Assembly: GCA_032622095.1 (NCBI GenBank)
Contig: CP136062.1
Span: 17,241,739 to 17,305,738 of the forward strand
Length of the DNA stretch: 64,000 nt
Direction: 5' to 3'
Source: Siphonodentalium dalli
Taxonomy: Eukaryota; Mollusca; Scaphopoda; Gadilida; Siphonodentaliidae
Shown: positions 34,191 to 45,139 of the stretch, one piece after another
Position numbering within the stretch: position 1 is the first letter of the stretch
How the letters are laid out: every line of letters begins with the position of its first letter
Program-made: the position numbers and the translations under genes
Notes under the pieces: generated by a model
Seen by the model: only the letters and a program-made list of their open reading frames with translations
What the model was told of the DNA's origin: nothing
The model's database searches: none

Positions 34191-34525
34191 CACTCCACTC
34201 TCCCTTGGTATCAAAACAGCTGGTGGTGTGATGACTGCCCTAATCAAGAGAAACACCAACATCCCCACCAAGCAGACTCAGACCTTCACAACCTACTCGG
34301 ATAACCAGCCAGGTGTGGTCATCCATGTGTTTGAGGGCGAGCGAGCTATGACCAGGGACATCAACATGCTTGGAATGTTTGAGCTGACCGGCATCCCATC
34401 AGGACCATGTGGAGTCCCACAGATCGAGGTCACTTTTGACATTGATGCTAATGGTATCTTGAATGTGTCTGCAGTTGAAAAGAGCACAGGCAAAGAGAAC
34501 AAGATCACAATCACCAATGACAAGG
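34191..34525 (+). pseudogene. HSP70, visible exon 2, 3' piece (substrate-binding domain)
   Basis: Starts with the duplicated CACTCCACTCT and continues in the HSP70 frame: [81 protein letters not shown]. These are the beta-sandwich peptide-binding strands. The donor is AAGG then GTAAGTGG at 34525/34526. Unusual substitutions are SGPCGVPQ for the usual PAPRGVPQ and INMLGMFEL for NNLLGKFEL. Without splicing, the frame stays open into the intron and into a LINE tail up to 35082. Confidence 0.92.
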
Positions 34526-34624
34526 GTAAGTGGTCATCAATTGGTAAACAAACAAGCCTCGAGATAGTGTGTCTTGTCATTTCCAGAATGAGGTCCCCAG
34601 AGGGTGAATTTAGTGATGGTACAC

Positions 34625-35330
34625 CACATAGCGTGTTAGCCTCAATAATTTCACCCAAAGAAGTAAGAACAAGTTGCTCACTAAACGTTTTCAAAACAAA
34701 ATTAGCATCAACAAATATAGTACTGAAACCCCCTGATCATTTCAATATTGGAAAACGACGACTGAACATAATCCACTGTAAGCTCCGTAACTTATGTAGC
34801 GACCTAAATGCTGACAAATTTTGCAACTTTATTAGTGACAATCCAAGTTGCCGATGTGGTCATCCAGTTGAAGATGCAAGTCGTTATTTCTTTAATTGCG
34901 GGCTGTACACACGTCATAGAATTACTCTAGCAAATAATTTAACAGGTTTAGGTATGCTAAATATCACTGTCAGAAAGCTACTTATTGGTGACGTCTCGCT
35001 AAATGACAATTTAAGTAGAAAGTTATTCAATTTTGTTCAAACTTACATAACTTCAACCTGCCGTTTTGACATCAGCGACTAGGCTGCATTACCGTTAAAG
35101 ATCATAAAGTAGCACAGACTATAGCAGGACCCCCCCCCCCCCCACCCCCGGACGCACAGTGATGGACCCGACGCCATCGTGTATATACATCTGTTGTATC
35201 ATAATTCCATATATATTGTATACTAATTATTATACACGTGGATCATACCTTATATTATACTTATGTAAATATCATGCTCTTTGTATTATTGTCGGGAGCG
35301 AGACCAAGATAAGTTTTGTAACTTGTGCCT
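34625..35330 (+). pseudogene. LINE 3'-end fragment in the HSP70 intron
   Basis: The coding tail runs to a stop at 35080-35082: [31 protein letters not shown] and the Cys/His cluster [17 protein letters not shown], then a 3' UTR ending near GTATTATTGTCGGGAGCGAG. It belongs to the same broad type as the LINE in 31839-33290 (CTCGEVEDTEHYLIEC) but is a different, shorter copy. It lacks the polymerase core. It is in frame with the upstream HSP70 exon through the unspliced intron, which creates a 285-codon mixed frame. Confidence 0.82.
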
Positions 35331-35384
35331 CAATCCCTTGCATTTAATTATGGATGCAAATAAATATGTTTACATCAATAATTT

Positions 35385-35880
35385 CACCCTCTTTGGACCT
35401 TATTCTGTTTGGCCTCATCTTCTGGGAAGTATCTATAGCCTCAAATTAACATTATTTTTTGTTTACTCTTCCCCTTCTGGGAAGTTTCTATATCCCCTAA
35501 TTTGCATAAGATAAAATGCATTAACAAGGTGACTAATGGGTGAACATCAACGTCCAACTGGGGAACTTCAATCTGATCCTAGGTCTCCTATAGCAGTTGA
35601 GACCTTAGCATCAATAAATTCACCCTTTGGGTACCTCATTCTGCTTAGGCCTGAACTGTGCTATCAGATTGAAGTTCCCCAGTTGAAGTTGGTGATGTTC
35701 ACCCATTAGTCACCTCAATTATGCATTTTATTTTCTGCAAATTAGGAGATATATAAACTGAACAGAAGGTAAAAAGTTAATAAAAACAATGTTAATTTGA
35801 GACTATAGATACTTCCCAGAAGATGAGGCCTAAGCAGAATGAGGACCCAGAGGGTGAATTTGGTGATGCTAAATTGATTA
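35385..35880. repeat. About 490-bp palindromic element
   Basis: The inner arms are very similar: GGTGACTAATGGGTGAACATC near 35529 and its complement GATGTTCACCCATTAGTCACC near 35694, with CAACTGGGGAACTTCAATCTGAT mirrored. The outer arms (CTTCTGGGAAGTATCTATAG and CTATAGATACTTCCCAGAAG) and the terminal ACCAAATTCACCCT-type blocks also pair. There is no coding capacity. A fragment of the same family lies at about 34585-34622, so it is a foldback MITE family. Confidence 0.82.
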
Positions 35881-37950
35881 TTCATCCTTTGGGGACCTCA
35901 CTCTGCAAAGGAGACAAGGCTTGTATTTAGTTTCCTGATTATAAATTTTGTTCTAATGATTAAATGGAATGAAATTTGGTATGTAGGTTGAAACTAGGTT
36001 CACTGTCGTAAAATAAAGTTCAGTTAGATTTTGGGAGACATGTCTGCCCATTTTTACCAGAGTTATGACCATTTGCTGAAATTTTGGGCTCAAATTTTGT
36101 TAGTCCTATTTTGTATCAACCCATATTTCCTTGATCATTTTTCAAATTTATTGATTATAATAATGTGATACATTGATGGAAAGAGCTCTTAATGTTGCTC
36201 ACTGAATGAAATGAATTTGGTATGCATGTTTACAACCATAACTTATGGGTAAAGTTCTATTTTGGGTTCCATCCACCTATTTTTACCAAAGTTGCAGACC
36301 TTTTTAGCTCAACTTTACAAAAGTTGAGCTCTTACCATGGGTTGGCATCACTCGTCCGTTTGTCAACAATTTCCTTCGGCATGCCCTGCAGGCCACATCC
36401 CTCATCGATCATCACCAAACTTCATATGGATCTTCGGGGTGACCTCTAGATGGGAGCCTCCTATTTTGACTGAAATTACAGGCCACATCTCTCATCTGAT
36501 TGTCACCAAACTTCACATTTTAATCCATCGTCACACCCTCCACCTGCATTTATTTGGGAATTGATTTGAAAATTTACAGGCATGTTTAGAATCACCTCTA
36601 GATGGGAGCTATCAAATTTGAACAATTTTCGATGAATTACTCCCCTTGCTCCCTAATTTGGCTGTGAGACTAATTCCGAATTAAGGGACACACCTAAGGT
36701 AATGCTACGGCATGTACAACATGTGATTCTACGTTTAGGAGAGACAATAAGGCTCAATGCCGAGTACATGATTTATTATGGCAGGCATGAGGCAAGCTCA
36801 GTTACATGGTATACATTAGTTTACATTACATTCAGCTCCATCAACACACGACTGTCATTCAACTCACATCATTCGCTCACTTTCAGAACGTCAAACATTT
36901 TTCTGACATAAAGATCACAGACACCAACAAATAAGTATCTATCGCACAATACAATTAGCTATGAAGATAATGAAATACATATCAATTGACTTCATATTTA
37001 CTGCTATCACTTATTTTCAACTTCCCATAGGGGCATAAGCTCAAACTTTACATATCTTAAATATTCAAGTCAATAAATGAGTAAGTTTCCAGTTAGCTGT
37101 TCACATCATATGAGTATTGGAGTATGCCGCCACAAAGAGGGGAATACAAAGCGATAACTGAATCCAAAAGGGAGGGAGGGTGGGTAAAATTTAATTGAAC
37201 GTCCAACTGTCAAAATTATTTTCAAATGACGTGAAGGTCAAGGCTGTTCCAGTTGTGAGATATGTTGTAATTTCCGGATCAAATCGACGCCGGAAACCGG
37301 AAAGCGGGGTAGTCGCTGGGCGGGGAATAATTACTTATTATGCTTATAATATACCAAAAACATGGCTGCTGGCAGCCATCTCGGATTTTACTCTTTGCAT
37401 GACTAAGTCCTTTGGCATGCCCTACAGACCACATCCCTCTTATGATGATAACCAAACTTCATATTGATCTCCAGGGTGACTTCTAGAAGGGAGCCTCATA
37501 TTTTGACCGAAATTCGTTGAAAAACATGGCCACCAGTGGCCATCTTGGAATTTACTCTTTGTATAACAAATTCCTTTGGCCACATCCCTCATCTGATCTT
37601 GATCAATCTTTATATACATCTTCAGCTTGACTTCTTTATTATTCTTTCATTGCTCAGCAAAAAATTAACTCCTCACCAAGTTGAGCTACAGTCTCATTGA
37701 CACTTTCATTTTACTTTTAAATTCAGGATTTTGTTGTTTCCAGATAACTTCTGTTATCAAATGTTGACTGAGCGGAATGAAATAAAACAGAAATAATTTT
37801 TGGCCTATAATTCGAAGTATGGAATCTTTTGGAAATGTAATTTGAACAAGCTAACGGGCATATTATGATGGTGTTTCTCATTTCCCTTGTAGACCCCAAA
37901 ATTAATTTTGAAATTGATATGCATATGAATAACGAAATCTTTTTTTTCAG

Positions 37951-38277
37951 GTCGTCTTACGAAAGAAGATATTGAGAGGATGGTCAATGAAGCTGAGAAG
38001 TACAAGGATGATGACGAGAAGCAGAAGGACAGGATTTCATCAAAGAACGGTCTAGAAAGCTACGCTTACCATCTGAAGAGCACCCTCGAAGATGAAAAAA
38101 TAAAGGATACGGTCTCTGATGATGATAGGAAAACAATCACTGACAAGTGCACAGAGGTCCTCAACTGGCTCGATTCCAACCAGTTGTCCGAGAAGGACAA
38201 GTTTGAACACAAGCAGAAGGAACTTGAGGCAATAGCCACACCCATCATTACGAAGCTGTACCAGGGTGCTGGTGGTG
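37951..38277 (+). pseudogene. HSP70, visible exon 3 (lid domain), truncated
   Basis: After TTTTTTTTCAG the frame continues [57 protein letters not shown] and [20 protein letters not shown]. These are the helical lid of HSP70. The exon then enters a C homopolymer (38278-38297) and the repeat block starting CCAGATAGCACAC. The usual Gly/Pro-rich tail and the terminal EEVD that binds TPR co-chaperones are missing. The apparent proline end is not natural. A few lid substitutions are present, but no stop or frameshift. Confidence 0.92.
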
Positions 38278-38289
38278 CCCCCCCCCCCC

Positions 38290-41200
38290 CCCCCCCCAGA
38301 TAGCACACCCATGTTGGGCCAACGTCATTTCTATCGTTGGAATCCAACGTTGGGTCAACTATGGCTGTTGCCGCTGGCACGCCGTCGGCTCGACGTCAGA
38401 TTCCATTGTCGACTCGATGGTGGTTTGATGTCGAGCCGACGTTGGTATTCCACTATTAATACGACGTTTGCCCAACGTCGTATTAATAGTAGAATACACC
38501 ATTGGTTCGACGTCGTTTCATAGTCGGGTGCTCGATGGCGCACCAACGTCGGCTCGACATGGAACCATCGTTGAGTCGACGATGGGATCAGACGTCGAGC
38601 CGACGCCCAAACAGCGGCAACAGCCATAGTTGGCCCAATGATAGAACGGATCGATGCTCCATTCGTAGGGACGATTCCCCTCACAGCAGGGCGTCTTTAT
38701 AAAATTAACATCCGCTGAGATACAACATACCAATACATTTAAAGTCCCGCATAATCTTTGCAACTTCAAAGTATTATAATTGGAAATAACATTCAAATTC
38801 ACAAATATAAAACCAGAAGAAAATGGGCCATGAGAACACTGAATCCAGTTCATGACACATCGTGGAAATATTATATTTGATATAATATGTTGGGTTTCTA
38901 TACATAAAATATATAGAAAAAAATGTTTGCCGATATAAATAAACACAAAATGACATTCCATTAGTTATTGATTTTAAGAATCTTGACCATCCACTCACTC
39001 TAAAGAAAATAATGTTATCGAAAGTGCTACATATTTTTGTTAGCTAATATATTCCTTTGCCATACAAAAATGTTTATTTCAGCTCAATTTGCGATTTTGT
39101 GCTGTCGATAATGTTGGGGAAAAAATATTCAAACATTATATGTGGCTTTAAATTTTGGTCAGGTTATATCTTCTTCGAACATCATTATTCTGGAGGATGA
39201 TCTGATGTAGATTTGCAAAATTTAAAACGGCCCAAAGTGCATATGATTAAATTAAACCTAGTAATTGCTAGTTTACTACCAGTAATATCTCATATATATT
39301 TTTGAAGACCTCTGTATGTTTGTATGTCTGTCTGTCTGTATGTCTGTCATTTATACAAATCTACGATTCTCGACCGATCGGGACGAAACTTGGTACGTGT
39401 GTGTAGTTTGACCAGGCGGTCGACGTTGTCGTATTGGCGAGCCCGTGCGGCGCCCGATTCGCGCATGCGCAGACGAGACCTCGGAAACGGGTGGAGCTAT
39501 CGACTTGAAATTTGCTATGTGAATGTATCTTGCCCCGAATACGAATTTTATTGGTTCGTCGAGCCCGTGCGACGTCAGCTTCGCGCATGCGCAGACGAGA
39601 TCTCGGAAACGGGTGGAGCTATCGACTTAAAATTTGCTATGTGAATGTATCTTGCCCCGGATACGAATTTTATCGGGTCGCCGAGCCCGTGCGACGCCAG
39701 CTTCGCGCATGCGCAGACGAGATCTCGGAAACGGGTAGAGCTATCGACTTGAAATTTGGTTTTTGAATAGCCCGGACAACGTCGGGCTCATCGGCTAGTT
39801 ATATATAGAGGGAACTCCGTGCATGGTGATAGAACATATCACGTCAGAAAGAATATCGCGTTTTTGCATGCCGTTTTCTAATTAGTCCATGATACTGTTC
39901 TGAGTATATAAATTCAATTCGGCAATTAATTTTATCTGTTGACATATTATGCAATGAGCAATTACTCAGCTTATTTGTGTCTATGCACATACGTATGACG
40001 CTTCTTGCATATGTTGGGATGATTTATCTGGGAGAAATTAAACTCGTGGATCCATAAAGATTAATTTATGTATAGAAACCCAACATATTATATCAAATAT
40101 AATATTTCCCTGATGTGTCATGAACTGGATTCAGTGTTCTCATGGCCCATGCATATATGTATGCAGGAACTTGGCAGCAACTGTTTTGTAGGACATATAT
40201 ATAGATTGACAATTCTTCTGAAGAAATCATATCGCGAGAGAAAACATTTTATATTCACCTCCTTGAATATCTTAAATTTACCATTTGCATGGGTTATCAT
40301 TATGATTAATTACTGATGTATCAGATGTAACTGCAACAAGAAGAAGAAGAACACACATCCTTTCAGTGCCGATTATTGATACACCGATGAATGCCGAGTT
40401 TTGGCATCTGATTGAATGCACAAATCTTGCAAGCCGTTGATGGTTTCGACAGACGAGTAGACTTCGATCGAATCCGCTTGTAGTACCATAGCTTATAAGC
40501 AAAATTTCCAGATCCAGAAACAGGATAACATGTAGATTTTACGAAGTCCTGAAAGAAACAGAGAATAACGTTAGCCCAATGCATTTTCTGTGTGCATCTT
40601 GAGAATGTCACACACTGTACACTTCTTGATAAGAACCAGACCAATCCGGGAAATTCCTACATGCATGCATTTGCAGCAAACTCTAGAGTACTTCAATTAT
40701 TTGACTGGTTGCCAATAGTGTAGCTACCATATGCATGCATGTGGTATTTTAATTATTTGAATGGTTCCAGATAGTATCAAGGTACCATATACCTTTGCAT
40801 GTGGTACGTAATAGATACCTATTCTGGTCTCGATGAATTCATGAGTTTGATGGACTTGAGAACATGCTGATAACACTGACATCGGTAGGTCTCAATCAAC
40901 CAATTGGTAACGGCTTCTCAAAACATGCTAACTAGGCCTACGTACTGCTCACTCTCGGCCGTATCAATTTCTAGCAAAACTGTCAACCAGTTCATACTCT
41001 TGGGATCCAAATAAGCATATACCTGTATGCTTATTAATTTTTGGAAAAGTTGCTGCCCTTTATGGTGCTTATTTGGGTCCATATGTTTATTTTAAGCGGG
41101 ATTTTCAAGATATTTATACGGTCTATCAGAATTGCTGGAGCCTTTAATCGGATCAGGAAAAGATAGTACAAACTTGTTGCTGAAGTCTGTTTGGTAATTC

Positions 41201-41590
41201 CTATGACAACAAACAGTGCACAATATGAGAAATTAATATGGTTAACCTTATAGCATTTCAGATAGACTTGCTTCCATGTTGTAAATTGCCACCCTGTACA
41301 TGTACTCTTATTCCGCCCCGTACTCTTATTTGATTTAGCAGATTTGTCCACCTTGCACTTTTATTTCGCTTATGCTTATTTGGACCCCAAGAGTAATCTA
41401 TTAGAATTGCACATATCCCACAATCGCCAGTGAATGGTAAGTTTCTGTTCATTGGAAATTTTCCGAGCAAATATGAGACCGAACATATTAGTAGCTTCAC
41501 AACATATCGAGTAAAATTTAATTTTTAGCAGGTTTTGAATTGTTGTTAGCCGGATCATCAACGATAAAGAGCGTTTATGTTTCAATTCCC
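38290..41590. mobile_element. Repeat block, right copy (inverse of 10905-13551)
   Basis: It begins with the terminus CCAGATAGCACACCC directly after the HSP70 poly-C and a CCAACGT-rich array (38305-38680), then follows the left copy in reverse order to CGTTTATGTTTCAATTCCCA near 41590. Compared with the left copy it has an extra segment of about 530 bases (39274-39800) and other small changes. Identity looks roughly 80-90% by eye and varies along the block. It is non-coding. Confidence 0.7.
39267..39800. mobile_element. CpG-rich insertion with three 122-bp repeats
   Basis: Absent from the mirrored left block and flanked by GCTAGTT (39267-39273 and 39794-39800), which may be a 7-bp target duplication. 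Inside, GCGCATGCGCAGACGAGA-like cores occur at 39461, 39583 and 39705, exactly 122 bases apart, each followed by TCGGAAACGGGTGGAGCTAT. A CTGT-type microsatellite opens it near 39322. The two + strand reading frames across it are explained by the repeat, not by a gene. Confidence 0.72.
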
Positions 41591-42433
41591 ATTACTTGTT
41601 TATATGATATAGGCTATATTTGTCACGATGCTTGAAAATAATAGCGGAGAAGAAATGTAGGCAAAGTCATATGGGTACTGCAGTCTGCTTTAACAAAGCT
41701 GCATGGGTACCCAAATGTAAATGTTACAAAAGCTGTGAACCCAACTGATAGTTTTAAAAAGCTGGGTAATCAACTGAACGAAAGGGGTGACAATGACCTT
41801 TATAATAATAGCCCTAATAATTAATAATCATGTCTATTATTGGGGCGTGTTCAATTTTATATTTTAGGAAAAAGTGGCGTTTAATACAGTGGCAGCGTCC
41901 CTGTATAGTCGTCGTTTGTTGGGAGGCATCAATATAAAAATTTACCCAAACCAAATACATAAATCATAATATTGCTAATACAACGATATTCGACTACACT
42001 CCAGCTGAAATAATTAGTGTGACAACGTCATAACTTCCTTCCAACAGCTCCAGTCATTTGAACATTGACACAACGTATCAATATGATGTGATTCTTTGGC
42101 GTAAACAATGCAAAATGATACACACGTAATGTAAAGTTTGTAAAATGAATTGTTTTTTTGCAACTATGGGTGCATGCCCATTGCTGGGCAGCGGAGCGCA
42201 TAACAAACCCCATGTGACGTGACTCTAGAATCAGAATTTTTAATCTCAAATCGCCGGACGTGTCCGGTATAACAGAGTGTAGTTATGAATACACGTCAAT
42301 ATATACAAATAGATGGTAATGCGGTTGAAAGCAATATATATAGTTCAATAATCATGTGCACGTTCGGGAAGGGAGGGATATGGGCGTACGTGAGGTGATT
42401 TAGTTGGGGGTGGGTGCTTCAAGGTTCGCGTGG
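41591..42433. other. Non-coding stretch with a fragment of the copy A repeat
   Basis: About 42145-42235 is an inverted relative of 5020-5095 (TTTGCAACTATGGGTG, GGGCAGCGGAGCG, GTGACGTGA). The rest to about 42240 is unassigned; from about 42240 to 42433 lies the 3' UTR of the LINE on the - strand. Confidence 0.55.
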
Positions 42434-43930
42434 TTATGCCACAGGGGGCTCCATTAGGCGGAGGGCGTCTCGGATGAACATACTAAGATTGGTGAGGGTT
42501 CTTTTATTTGTGCACATGAAGAGGGCATTGAGTTTGTGGGCATTTGGGCGCGTGTAGTAGTATGATTTAAGATATTTTCGTCTCAAATCGCATAGTTTTT
42601 CACATTTGAGTATGATATGGTATTCATCACCAAGTTCAACGTCGCATAGCGTGCATTTTCGATCGGAGTAGTCTTTTTTTGCCCACGATCCGGATTCGAT
42701 CGGTAAGTTATGATTTCTTGTACGGAATTTAATCAGACGCCTTACTACTGTTTGGTTTTCTAATGAGAGATATATTTCCTTTGAAAAGTCAGTCTTGATG
42801 ATTCTGTAGAAGGCACATTTATTGGATTTTACTATATCACCATGCCATGATTGTACAAATGCGTCTTGTATTCGATCTTTGATGAGTCTATTGAAAGATG
42901 GTGGGTTGATAGTTGCTTGGTCTATCCAAATAATGGATAGGCCGAGGTTATTTAGGCTTGTTCGTATAAAGTCAATCCAACCATGTCTCCAGTTGTTTGT
43001 GCAGTGGTAGCTATACAGTGCATAATAGAGTATAAGTGGGAGTCTATTGCACTGCATGTTCATAAGTTTATTCCAATATGTTAGACATCGTAGTTGTATC
43101 TTTTGGCTAATTGGGCATATACCCGTCTCCCCGTAAATAAAACATGTATTTGTGGTTTTGCGCAGGTTAAGTGCAAATTTAAGAAACCAGATTTCTAACT
43201 TTTCTAGGCAGGTGGTGTTTTCAAAACCCCATACTTCGGCTCCATATGTCATTATGGGAGTTATTGCTTTTTCGTAAATTTCAAGAACGCTGTCATAGGA
43301 GAGGTTATTTTGTCTGGCTTTACTTATGAGTGCGTACATAGCTTTCTTTGCATCTTTACATCTCATGTTTCGTTCCCTGCTAAATGATCCGTTTTTACTA
43401 AACCACGTGCCCAAGTATTTGAAGCTATCCACGATCTCAATTTCGTTACCGTTTATTTTGAATGACATTAATTTTCTTTGTTTTGGTTTTCTACCAAGAA
43501 CCATGATTTTAGTTTTGGAGGCATTGATGCTTAGCTTCCATGTGTCACAGTACGATGCGAAGTGATTTAAGGAATTTTGTAAACCGGAATGGGAGTCTGA
43601 GATTAGAGCTGTATCATCAGCGTATATTAATAGGAGTAACTTCATATATTCCCCTGTTTCATGGCCATTGATTTTACTTATGTCTATACCCCTACAGTAA
43701 CAATTTTGTAGGTATTCCTCGATATCGTTGATGTACATGGCGAAAAGTATCGGTGAGAGACAATCACCTTGTTTTAGGCCAATTAGACTTGAGAAAAACC
43801 CAGATGACTCATCGGTCATCACACACATCTTTAAATTATGGTACATACTCTTGATAGTATTCAGGATGTTTCCATTTACGCCAAAATGTAGAAGTTTTCT
43901 CCAAAGACCTTCTCGCCAAACACTATCAAA
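42434..43930 (-). pseudogene. LINE ORF2, C-terminal part (RT palm to tail)
   Basis: It resumes directly after the foldback insertion with DSVWREGLWRKLLHFGV, then LKQGDCLSPILFAMYIND (motif B), the catalytic LLIYADDTALIS (motif C), ASKTKIMVLGRK, the connection region, FRTRNHNLPIE and the Cys/His cluster CTLCDVELGDEYHIILKC. The TTT of the AAA target duplication on this side is a phenylalanine codon shared with the upstream half. The insertion plus duplication is 5073 bases, a multiple of three, so the two halves are in the same frame. Apart from the insertion I see no stop here. Confidence 0.92.
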
Positions 43931-44059
43931 TAGTCCGGGAGCTAATATGGGTACCCTTGCACCCCCCCCCCCTGGGACTTAACTTCACCCCACTAGTCTT
44001 GTTCCTTATTGAATTCTTCAACTTTTAAGCAATGTTAACAAGAAAAAAAAGTGGCCGCA

Positions 44060-45135
44060 GAGACTCCAGACAAGATGGCGTCCATCATGGCGGCCATTTT
44101 TTGTATATGCACCAGGTCTCTTTGATCGCCGTTATAGTAAAGATGATGTCACATGCGGTCTTGTTTTTCGTTCGATTCGTTATGGTAATATACAACCCTT
44201 ACAAATTAGCCAAAAATCCGACACAAAAATCCAATATGGCGGCCAAGATGGCCGCCGAAATGTGAAAAATTGCTATTTTTCGGATATTTCACCACCTTTC
44301 GTTTGTCTTTGTGGGAAAATGTTGGCACCTTGACGCGATTTTATACATTTATCGTCTAGAAGAGTCATTGGCGAACACACGGGGACCATAATATATATTC
44401 CTTGACGGATATTTTTGTCCGATATCACGTTTTCCCAAATGCCGGTATAATCCGGTCAAAGCCAAAACGACGCTAATAACGCAATGTCTGTTTCGAATCA
44501 ATGAGTGTTATTGCTATTATTACTCAAGCCATGACTATATATGTGTAGGAGATACTCGGGCTAGGATTCCTCTTATACCTGAGTTGAGGAATATTCACCC
44601 AAATCCAAGATGGCGGCCAAAATGGCCACCAGAAATATAAAAATCACCGAAAATCGCTGATTTTAACATCAGTGAGAGTTATTGTCACGACAACTCCACA
44701 CCTGCTTACTATTGAGAGTTGGGAACACTTAGTTGACTAACTTTCCTTATATTGCATCCAAATAAAAGTCCCCCAAATCCAAAATGGCGCCCACAATGGC
44801 CGACAAATTTTGAAAAATCACCGAAATTCCCTCATGTTCACATCATTGGGCATTATTGTCGAGAAAACTCCACACATGCTGACAGTTGAGTTGTAAATAC
44901 TGAGGTGAAGTAATTACCTTTCATCCCATGCAAGAAATAGTTTTCCAAATCTAAGATGGCGGCCAAAATGGCGACCGATATTTGAAAACACGCCTACATT
45001 CCTTTACTTTCTTACGATGAGCGTTATTGTTTCGCGAATTCTACCCACCATCACATGTTGGTATGGAATATTGGTATGAAGTATTCATTTGAGTTTGTCA
45101 ATTGATACTCAAGGTCGAGATGGCAGCTAAACTGG
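44060..45135. repeat. Subrepeats carrying AAGATGGCGGCC motifs (mirrored at 47800-48860)
   Basis: AANATGGCGGCC-type motifs occur near 44072, 44235, 44606, 44780, 44953 and 45117; the last four are spaced 164-174 bases and each opens a related unit followed by GAAAAATCACCGAAA-like and TTGTCACGACAACTCCACACN sequence. AAGATGGCGGC is the well-known binding consensus of the zinc-finger protein YY1. The opposite arm has the same series in reverse. The motif match is seen; binding is inference. Confidence 0.75.
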
Positions 45136-45139
45136 AGGC

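Larger units (their letters stand above)
34526..37950 (+). other. HSP70 intron between visible exons 2 and 3, filled with repeats
   Basis: Begins GTAAGTGG and ends TTTTTTTTCAG. Contents: a fragment of the 35385-35880 palindrome at about 34585-34622, a LINE tail (34625-35330), the palindrome itself, then two diverged copies (about 36300-36600 and 37370-37660) of a repeat with GGCATGCCCTNCAGNCCACA and CCAAACTTCATAT landmarks, one opened by the hairpin CTCAACTTTACAAAAGTTGAG (about 36307-36328). No further exon is evident. Confidence 0.75.

Noticed and set aside
38266-38303. HSP70 ending in APPPPPPR as a natural C-terminus
   Set aside because: The prolines are encoded by a C homopolymer at the junction with repeat DNA; canonical HSP70 tails are Gly-rich and end in EEVD.
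39324-39766. Two + strand frames with RMRRRDLGNGWSYRL repeats
   Set aside because: Produced by the 122-bp tandem repeat; frames differ between units.
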